Origin: Oscillospiraceae bacterium
GTDB taxonomy: Bacteria; Bacillota; Clostridia; Oscillospirales; Oscillospiraceae
DNA length: 5,717 nt
Direction of reading: 5' to 3'
NCBI GenBank assembly: GCA_016295615.1
Contig: JAEDKW010000071.1
Location: 1 to 5,717, forward strand
The notes under the pieces are model-generated. The model was given only the letters and a program-made list of their open reading frames with translations. It ran no database searches and was not told the DNA's origin. Both the position numbers and the translations under genes were made by a program. This document shows, piece after piece, positions 1 through 4,362 of the stretch. Within the stretch, counting starts at the first letter, position 1; each line of letters opens with the position of its first letter.

Positions 1-23
1 TTTGGCTCGGGCTTGTTTTATTC
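1..23 (-). terminator. Probable half of a Rho-independent terminator, cut by the window edge
   Basis: Read on the minus strand, an A-rich run (AATAAAAC) is followed by a GC-rich arm, AAGCCCGAGCC, and then AAA at the window end. This is the usual 5' half of an intrinsic terminator, where the arm would be mirrored after a short loop by GGCTCGGGCTT and a T-run. On the plus strand the same bases read GGCTCGGGCTTGTTTTATT, which looks like the 3' arm plus U-tract of a terminator, so the structure may work in both directions. It lies about 90 bp past the PncC stop, where the left operon should end. The mirror arm is outside the window, so the stem is inferred and not seen. Confidence 0.45.
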
Positions 24-115
24 TGTCAATAGGGTAAAGAGGTCTTTCTCCCGGGACCGGCCGGGGCAGAGCTCTTCTCAGGCGCGCTCTTGTGCCGGCG
101 GCGTGCGGCACGGCA

Positions 116-595
116 TCAGCCTTCCAGATACCGCCGGACCATGTCGAACGCGCCGTCCGCCGCGAGAGTGCGGATACACCCGCGGGACTGCTCGCCGAAC
201 CGGCAGAGCCGGCAGACCGTGCCGTCCTTCGCCGCAAGCGCGATATACACCGTGCCGACGGGATTGGCGCGCTCGTCCGTCGCGGGACCGGCAACGCCCG
301 TGACGGAAACGCCGATATCCGCCCCCGTCACCGCACGCACGCCCTCCGCCATCGCGCGTGCGACCGGCTCGGACACCGCGCCGAACTCCTCGAGAAGTGC
401 GCGCGGCACGCCGAGAACCTTCGCTTTGACCTGATTGGTATAGCTCACCACGCCGCCCATAAAGACCTTGGATGCGCCGGGAAGGTCGGTCATGCGCTCA
501 GCGACCAGACCGCCCGTGCAGCTCTCCGCCGCGGCAAGCGTCATGCCTTTTTCCGTCAGCAGTGCGAAAACCGCTTTCTCCGCCTTGTGTTCCAT
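116..595 (-). CDS. pncC: Stand-alone PncC / CinA C-terminal domain: nicotinamide-nucleotide amidohydrolase
   Basis: This 159-residue protein matches the CinA C-terminal (COG1546/PncC) family over its whole length. The family deamidates nicotinamide mononucleotide to nicotinate mononucleotide, returning NAD breakdown product to NAD synthesis in the cytoplasm. Visible motifs are AESCTGG (residues 23-29, the family signature with its conserved Ser), SYTNQVKAKVLGV (51-63), GAVSEPVARAMAEG (72-85), TGVAGP (99-104) and NPVGTVYIA (111-119), followed by the C-terminal CIRTLAADGAF stretch. About 160 residues is normal for the stand-alone form. The N-terminal COG1058 domain of full-length CinA is absent and is not encoded just upstream. 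The ATG start is supported by AGGAAGG at 605-611, nine bases upstream. It is the last gene of the minus-strand run, 37 bp after the small membrane ORF. The family assignment is firm. The reaction is inferred from characterised homologues, and a role in competence should not be read from the name cinA. Confidence 0.93.
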   Translation of the reverse strand: MEHKAEKAVFALLTEKGMTLAAAESCTGGLVAERMTDLPGASKVFMGGVVSYTNQVKAKVLGVPRALLEEFGAVSEPVARAMAEGVRAVTGADIGVSVTGVAGPATDERANPVGTVYIALAAKDGTVCRLCRFGEQSRGCIRTLAADGAFDMVRRYLEG

Positions 596-632
596 GGGGG
601 TGATCCTTCCTTTCTGTCACATTTCCGCCTGC

Positions 633-728
633 TCACTCCTTGGGGATCAGGCTGATGAGGGAAAGGACGAAATTTGCGGTGGCAAGTCCGAGCGTGACGC
701 AGGCGATCACAAAATGTACTTTTTTCAT
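633..728 (-). CDS. 31-residue single-helix membrane peptide, unrecognised
   Basis: A short open frame starts with ATG at 728 and stops with TGA at 633-635. It begins MKKVHFVIACV and ends SLIPKE. Residues 5 to about 28 form an almost uninterrupted hydrophobic stretch containing only small polar residues, flanked by Lys-Lys at the N-terminus and Lys-Glu at the C-terminus. That predicts one transmembrane helix. An uncleaved signal-like segment is also possible; no lipobox or clear signal peptidase site is seen. The strongest support for translation is AAGGAGG at 738-744, nine bases before the ATG, a near-perfect ribosome binding site with no other start to serve. It sits between thiI (50 bp upstream) and pncC (37 bp downstream) on the same strand, so it is probably co-transcribed. 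I do not recognise the family and cannot assign a function. A leader peptide or a small regulatory partner of a membrane protein is possible but unsupported. Confidence 0.65.
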   Translation of the reverse strand: MKKVHFVIACVTLGLATANFVLSLISLIPKE

Positions 729-737
729 GCTGAGATT

Positions 738-744
738 CCTCCTT
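738..744 (-). promoter_or_regulatory. Strong ribosome binding site of the 31-residue ORF
   Basis: The minus strand reads AAGGAGG, nine bases before the ATG at 728. This is among the best Shine-Dalgarno matches in the window and is the main reason to call the small ORF real. Confidence 0.7.
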
Positions 745-778
745 CAGGGGCAATGCCGCTTTGTGGCGCGGCGCTGCC

Positions 779-1951
779 TTAATATTTCAGTCTGACAAAC
801 TCTCTGCCCTTCATCGCGCGGTCAACAAGACCTTCGATGTCGAGTACGGACTCCGCCGCGCGCACCTCGTCAAGCTGCGGTCTCGTGCGCGGATGACGCG
901 GCGTAAAGACCGTGCAGCAGTCCTCGTAGGGCAGGATCGACGTATCAAATGTGCCGATCATTCGGGAAAGGCGAATGATCTCCTCCTTGTCCATGCCGAT
1001 CAGCGGACGCAGGACCGGAAGCGTGGTCACCTCCTCGGTGACGCCGAGCGCCTCGATCGTCTGGGAGGCGACCTGACCCAGGTTTTCGCCCGTGACGAGC
1101 GCCCTGGCATGGATCTGATCGGCAGCACGCTGGGCAATGCGCATCATAAAGCGGCGCATGATCAGCGTAAAATACTCCTCGGGACAGCTCCTGCGGATCT
1201 CCTCCTGGATCTCCGTGAACGGCACGAGCTGCACCGTCATTCTGCCGCACCAGGGAACCAGAAGCTTTGCAAGGGAGAGCACCTTTTCCTTCGCCGCCTC
1301 GGACGTGTACGGCGGGGAGAAGAAATGCACCATTTCAAGATTCACCCCGCGCTTTGCGATCATGTAGGACGAAACCGGGGAGTCGATGCCGCCGGAAAGC
1401 AGGCTCACCGCCGTGCCGCCCATGCCCAGGGGCAGACCGCCGGCGGCGGCTTCGCTCGGTCCGTGGACATACGCCTGCTCGTCGCGGATCTCGATATGCA
1501 CCGTCAGCTCGGGGTCATGGACATCGACCGCGCAGGCGGGGAACGCCTGATGCAGCGCGCCGCCGACCTGTTGGGAAAGCTGGATGGAGGTGAGCGGAAA
1601 GGTTTTATCCGCGCGCTTGCTTTCGACCTTGAAGGATCTCGCGGAGCGCATGCTGTCGGCCAGGTATTCCTTCGCGGTGGCAATGATCGCCTGCACGTTC
1701 TTCTCACACGGCACGGCTTTCGACACGCAGATGATGCCGAACACCTTCCTGCACGCATCGTAGGCGGCTTCCACATCGCACGCGCCGCTCTGCGGCTCGA
1801 CGTAAATGGTGGACTGCTTGGAATAAATGCGGAAGCTTCCGCATTTGCTGACGCGGCGGCGGATATTGGACATCAGCTTATCTTCAAAGCTGCGGCGGTT
1901 GAGCCCCTTGAGCACCACCTCGCCGAGCTTGCACAGGATCATTTCATGCAT
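779..1951 (-). CDS. thiI: ThiI: tRNA uracil 4-sulfurtransferase
   Basis: This 390-residue cytoplasmic enzyme adenylates uridine 8 of tRNA and replaces its oxygen with sulfur to give 4-thiouridine. In many bacteria it also helps pass sulfur to the thiamine thiazole. The N-terminal ferredoxin-like domain shows the family start, ILCKLGEVVLKGLNRRSFE (residues 5-23). A THUMP domain follows to about residue 165. The PP-loop pyrophosphatase domain carries SGGIDSP (186-192), and GENLGQVASQT (288-298) is also typical. PYEDCCTVFTPRHP (341-354) holds the conserved Cys pair at 345-346 that includes the expected catalytic cysteine. The protein ends at about 390 residues, as in Bacillus-type ThiI, and lacks the C-terminal rhodanese domain of the E. 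coli enzyme. A separate cysteine desulfurase is therefore expected to supply sulfur, and none is encoded in this window. The ATG at 1951 is chosen because the family starts a few residues before the conserved Lys-x-Gly-Glu, and because GAGGAG lies ten bases upstream (1962-1967). The start overlaps the end of the preceding membrane ORF by 8 bp. Confidence 0.97.
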   Translation of the reverse strand: MHEMILCKLGEVVLKGLNRRSFEDKLMSNIRRRVSKCGSFRIYSKQSTIYVEPQSGACDVEAAYDACRKVFGIICVSKAVPCEKNVQAIIATAKEYLADSMRSARSFKVESKRADKTFPLTSIQLSQQVGGALHQAFPACAVDVHDPELTVHIEIRDEQAYVHGPSEAAAGGLPLGMGGTAVSLLSGGIDSPVSSYMIAKRGVNLEMVHFFSPPYTSEAAKEKVLSLAKLLVPWCGRMTVQLVPFTEIQEEIRRSCPEEYFTLIMRRFMMRIAQRAADQIHARALVTGENLGQVASQTIEALGVTEEVTTLPVLRPLIGMDKEEIIRLSRMIGTFDTSILPYEDCCTVFTPRHPRTRPQLDEVRAAESVLDIEGLVDRAMKGREFVRLKY

Positions 1952-2480
1952 TGGTTTTTTTCTCCTCGTTGTTGGTTTTCCGCCCGCCGCTCAAAAAGCC
2001 GAGCGTCAGGCACAGCGGCTCAACGGCGGCAAGCACCGCGCCCATGACCGGCAGGATCAGATCGTGATAGCGCTCCGTGCTGCGCAGCAGCGCGAAGTAG
2101 CCCGGACCGCCGGACGAGGGCAGGCTGCCGAGCCACGCGTCAAAGCCGAGCAGCGCCGGCGCGGTCGGCAGATTCCAGATGTTGGCAAAGATCACCGCGC
2201 CCTGCTCCGTAAATTTCCACAGCGCGGCAAGCAGCGCAAGCGAAACGACATACAGCGCTATCGCCGCGTTCCAGTAATCGTCGATCGCTGCCGGCATGTC
2301 CTCCGTGCGCAGCCCCCTGCCCGCAAGAAAGGCAGCCGCCGCCATCGGCAGCACCGTCAGCGCCCACAGGGGCGACGCGTCCGCCGCTGCGGTGTACGCC
2401 GCAAGGAGCATCAGCACCCCGCCGAGCGCCATCAGAAGGAGATGGGCGAGCAGGTAATTCAAATAGATGCTTTTTTTCAT
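1944..2480 (-). CDS. Unrecognised integral membrane protein, about four transmembrane helices
   Basis: This 178-residue protein begins MKKSIYLNYLLAHLLLMALGG and is strongly hydrophobic, rich in Ala and Leu. Likely membrane segments are residues about 8-31, 38-55, 70-90 and 140-164. Between the third and fourth is a longer loop (about 91-138) with aromatic and Gly/Pro-rich patches (IWNLPTAPALLGFDAWLGSL, then PSSGGPGYFALLRSTERYHD). The C-terminus is a charged tail of Lys, Asn and Glu that should face the cytoplasm. I see no catalytic motif, metal site or transporter signature and do not recognise the family. It starts 2 bp after the ComM stop, with GAGG at 2487-2490 inside the end of comM. It ends with an 8-bp overlap into thiI (ATGCATGA), so translation is probably coupled on both sides. 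The frame is supported by its operon position, its ribosome binding site and a coherent hydrophobic profile. Co-location with thiI could hint at a transport role, but nothing in the sequence shows this. Confidence 0.82.
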   Translation of the reverse strand: MKKSIYLNYLLAHLLLMALGGVLMLLAAYTAAADASPLWALTVLPMAAAAFLAGRGLRTEDMPAAIDDYWNAAIALYVVSLALLAALWKFTEQGAVIFANIWNLPTAPALLGFDAWLGSLPSSGGPGYFALLRSTERYHDLILPVMGAVLAAVEPLCLTLGFLSGGRKTNNEEKKTNA

Positions 2481-2482
2481 CC

Positions 2483-4000
2483 TTATCCTCTCAGAATATC
2501 CGTATTGCGATACTGGATCGCCTCGGCAAGATGCGTGTCTTCAATGTCCGCGCTGCCCTCAAGATCCGCGATCGTGCGCGCCACGCGCAGCAATCTGTCG
2601 TGGCTGCGCGCGGTGAGACCGAGCCGCTCAAACGCACCCTTTAAGAGCTTTTCGCCGGAAGCGTCGAGCCTGCAGAATTCGCCGACCATGCCCGGCTCCA
2701 TCTGCGCGTTGCAAAGAACGGAGGTTCCGGCAAAACGCTTTTTCTGCACGCCGCGCGCTTCGTTCACGCGCGAGCGCACCGCCGCGGACGACTCCGCTTT
2801 TTCGCGCCGGCGCATTGCCTCGAATTCAACGCTCGGCACCGTCACATGAAGGTCCATGCGGTCAAGCAGCGGTCCGGAGATCTTTTCCACATACCTCTCC
2901 ACCTGCTGCCTGGTGCAGCGGCATCTGCCGCTCGGATGTCCGTACCAGCCGCAGCGGCAGGGATTCATCGCGCCCACGAGCATGAAGCGGCTCGGCAGCG
3001 TCAGCGAGCCGGAGGCGCGGGTGATGGTCACCTCACCGTCCTCGATGGGTGCGCGCAGCGCCTCCAGCGCGCCACGGTCAAATTCGGGCAGCTCGTCCAG
3101 AAACAGCACACCGTTGTGCGCAAGCGAGATCTCGCCCGGCTTGGGAATGCTGCCCCCGCCCGTCATGGCGACCGCCGAGAGCGTATGGTGCGGCGCACGG
3201 AACGGACGCGCGGTGAGCAGGGGGTGGTTACTGTCCGTCAGCCCCGCGACCGACCAGATCTCCGTGGCCTCCAGTGCCTCCTGCTGCGTCATATCGGGGA
3301 GGATCGAGGGGAGCCGGCGCGCAAGCATCGACTTGCCCGCGCCGGGCGAGCCGATGAGCAGGAGATTGTGTCCGCCCGCCGCCGCGATCTCCAGCGCGCG
3401 CTTGACGTTTTCCTGTCCCATGACATCGGCAAAGTCGGGACCGGCGACCTCCCCGGCGGGCGGCTCCCACCTGGGCGCCGGCGCGATGGTCTCCTCGCCT
3501 CTGAGACTTTTGACAAGCTGCGCAACATCGGAAACGCCGCAGACAACCAGTCCGTCGGCAAGCGTCGCCTCCGCTGCGTTCGCCGCGGGGACGTATAATT
3601 TTTCAATCCCGACCCGCGCCGCGGCCATTGCCATCGGCAGCATGCCCGAGACCGGGCGCAGCATACCGGTGAGCGACAGCTCGCCGACAAACGCCGCGTT
3701 TTTCGGAAGCTCCGGAATTTCCCCGGCGCACGCCAAAATACCGAGCAGGATCGGCAGGTCGTAGAGCGTGCCTTCCTTCTTCATGGACGCCGGCGCAAGG
3801 TTCACCGTGATATGCGAAACCGGAAACTTGGCGCCGCAGTTTTTGACCGCCGCACGCACGCGCTCGCGCGCTTCCTTGACCGCCGTGTCGCCAAGACCGA
3901 CCACGTCAAACGCCGGCAGCCCTCCCGAAAGAAAGCACTCCACGGACACCTCGTATCCCGAGATGCCCTGCAAGCCGAGCGAACGTACCGTCGTGACCAC
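2483..4000 (-). CDS. comM: YifB/ComM-family magnesium-chelatase-like AAA+ ATPase
   Basis: At 505 residues this has the usual length of the YifB/ComM family. In naturally transformable Gram-negative bacteria, ComM is a hexameric helicase that drives branch migration of incoming single-stranded DNA during RecA recombination. Its role in Clostridia is not established. The N-terminal Lon/ChlI-like domain (about 1-170) carries GLPAFDVVGLGDTAVKEARER (27-47) and KKEGTLYDLPI (74-84). The AAA+ core has Walker A GSPGAGKS (217-224), FRAPHHTLS (267-275), Walker B GVLFLDELPEF (297-307), and GAMNPCRCGWYG (343-354) with a second Cys pair at 360 and 362. The arginine-finger region is GPLLDRMDLHV (376-386), and the sensor-2 helix is RSHDRLLRVARTIADL (465-480). 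All expected ATPase residues are present. The start is GTG at 4000, chosen because the family begins about eight residues before the conserved Leu-x-Gly-Ile and because AAGGGGG lies just upstream. An ATG at 4002-4000 overlaps it but is out of frame. It is the first gene of the left operon, divergent from nifJ. Confidence 0.95.
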   Translation of the reverse strand: MVTTVRSLGLQGISGYEVSVECFLSGGLPAFDVVGLGDTAVKEARERVRAAVKNCGAKFPVSHITVNLAPASMKKEGTLYDLPILLGILACAGEIPELPKNAAFVGELSLTGMLRPVSGMLPMAMAAARVGIEKLYVPAANAAEATLADGLVVCGVSDVAQLVKSLRGEETIAPAPRWEPPAGEVAGPDFADVMGQENVKRALEIAAAGGHNLLLIGSPGAGKSMLARRLPSILPDMTQQEALEATEIWSVAGLTDSNHPLLTARPFRAPHHTLSAVAMTGGGSIPKPGEISLAHNGVLFLDELPEFDRGALEALRAPIEDGEVTITRASGSLTLPSRFMLVGAMNPCRCGWYGHPSGRCRCTRQQVERYVEKISGPLLDRMDLHVTVPSVEFEAMRRREKAESSAAVRSRVNEARGVQKKRFAGTSVLCNAQMEPGMVGEFCRLDASGEKLLKGAFERLGLTARSHDRLLRVARTIADLEGSADIEDTHLAEAIQYRNTDILRG

Positions 4001-4016
4001 ATCCCCGCCCCCTTTT

Positions 4017-4029
4017 GCCGCAGTGCGGC
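4017..4029 (-). promoter_or_regulatory. Small hairpin in the comM leader, just before the ribosome binding site
   Basis: The sequence is GCCGC, a three-base loop, then GCGGC: a perfect five-pair stem. On the minus strand it is followed by AAAA and then the comM Shine-Dalgarno run AAGGGGG (4008-4014). It could modulate initiation of comM, but a stem this short in GC-rich DNA can arise by chance. Confidence 0.35.
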
Positions 4030-4039
4030 GCAGTTTTGT

Positions 4040-4055
4040 TTTTTACAGTATACCA
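4040..4055 (-). promoter_or_regulatory. Candidate extended -10 promoter of the comM operon
   Basis: The minus strand reads TGTGGTATACT: an extended TGG motif followed by the -10 hexamer TATACT at 4052-4047. No good -35 hexamer lies 16-18 bp upstream, where the sequence is GC-rich, so the call rests on the extended -10. Transcription would start near 4040, giving a leader of about 40 bases before the GTG at 4000. Confidence 0.45.
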
Positions 4056-4062
4056 CAGGCAG

Positions 4063-4072
4063 GCGCCGGCGC
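4063..4072. promoter_or_regulatory. Perfect 10-bp GC palindrome next to the comM promoter
   Basis: GCGCCGGCGC is its own reverse complement. It occupies the spacer and -35 zone of the candidate comM promoter and forms a GC-rich island beside an AT-rich stretch. It is in the right place for a repressor or activator site, but it matches no operator I know and could be chance. Confidence 0.25.
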
Positions 4073-4260
4073 GGTAGAGGTATTCTTATTAAAATTATTA
4101 ATGAATGATTTTTTAATATTTTATCGCGCAACGCAAGATACGCCGCCTAAAAGAATCATAATTTTAAAAATGGGCACAAATATAGCCTTTTTTTCTGTAG
4201 ATTATGACAACACCCATCCAAATTCCTGCAAAAAATATTCATTTTTCCACGAAATTCGCG

Positions 4261-4296
4261 TTTACACCATGTTTTTTCTGTGCTATAGTATATGTG
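4261..4296 (+). promoter_or_regulatory. Strong sigma-70-type promoter of nifJ
   Basis: The -35 hexamer TTTACA (4261-4266) is followed by a 17-bp spacer and the -10 hexamer TATAGT (4284-4289). TGC directly before the -10 (4281-4283) is an extended -10 element. Each hexamer is one mismatch from consensus and the spacing is optimal. Transcription should start near 4296, leaving a leader of about 67 bases. The AT-rich DNA upstream could act as an UP element. This fits a highly expressed central-metabolism gene. Confidence 0.82.
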
Positions 4297-4303
4297 CTAT
4301 GTC

Positions 4304-4340
4304 TTGCGGCTTTATCGCAAAAATATGCTGTCAAACAGCA
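4304..4340 (+). promoter_or_regulatory. Two consecutive small stem-loops in the nifJ leader
   Basis: The first is TTGCG (4304-4308), a seven-base loop and CGCAA (4316-4320). The second is TGCTG (4326-4330), the loop TCAAA and CAGCA (4336-4340). Both have perfect five-pair stems and fall within the predicted transcript. The second ends eight bases before the ribosome binding site AGGAGGG. They may stabilise the mRNA 5' end or affect translation. Neither is followed by a U-tract, so they are not intrinsic terminators. Confidence 0.4.
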
Positions 4341-4348
4341 AAACCAAC

Positions 4349-4355
4349 AGGAGGG
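4349..4355 (+). promoter_or_regulatory. nifJ ribosome binding site
   Basis: AGGAGGG lies seven bases before the ATG at 4363. It fixes that ATG as the start, in preference to the in-frame ATGs at codons 5 and 8. Confidence 0.85.
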
Positions 4356-4362
4356 TTCATTT

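Larger units (their letters stand above)
4001..4362. other. Divergent intergenic region between comM and nifJ
   Basis: About 360 bp separate the two oppositely directed genes. The part from about 4081 to 4260 is markedly AT-rich compared with the GC-rich coding DNA on both sides. A GC-rich block (4060-4075) lies near the comM side. The region holds the nifJ promoter and leader at its right end and a probable comM-operon promoter and leader at its left end. Roughly 4090-4240 contains no ORF with a usable ribosome binding site and no recognisable RNA gene. I found no match to a Rex-type redox operator (TTGTTAA...TTAACAA) and no obvious riboswitch. Confidence 0.8.

Noticed and set aside
24..29. 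TTGACA on the minus strand, a perfect -35 hexamer
   Set aside because: No -10-like hexamer lies 16-18 bp downstream inside the window, where the sequence is GC-rich (GCCAAA or similar). The site also abuts the likely terminator arm.
92..111. Inverted repeat GTGCCG ... CGGCAC just after the pncC stop
   Set aside because: The six-pair stem has no U-tract on the minus strand, so it is not an intrinsic terminator. Short stems are common in DNA this GC-rich.
13..655. Several plus-strand open frames opposite pncC
   Set aside because: They are antisense to a clear PncC-family gene. Their Arg/Pro-rich translations are typical of GC-rich shadow frames.
761..2047. Plus-strand open frame of 428 codons
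   Set aside because: It is antisense to thiI and the end of the membrane ORF. It is rich in Arg, His and Ala, has no family motif and no credible ribosome binding site.
1827..2849. Plus-strand open frame of 340 codons
   Set aside because: It crosses thiI, the membrane ORF and comM in antisense. The translation is Arg-rich with no recognisable domain.
2846..3764. Two overlapping plus-strand open frames (2846-3598 and 2856-3764)
   Set aside because: Both are antisense to the ATPase core of comM and overlap each other in different frames. They are products of codon bias.
4088..4102. AT-rich inverted repeat ATTAA-5-TTAAT as a possible regulator site
   Set aside because: It lies in very AT-rich DNA, where such repeats are expected by chance. 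It does not match the Rex consensus, which needs TTGTTAA and TTAACAA arms.
4244..4254. TTTC-CAC-GAAA inverted repeat upstream of the nifJ -35, considered as a CodY-like site
   Set aside because: The arms are only four bases and the spacing differs from the CodY consensus. Support is too weak to call.
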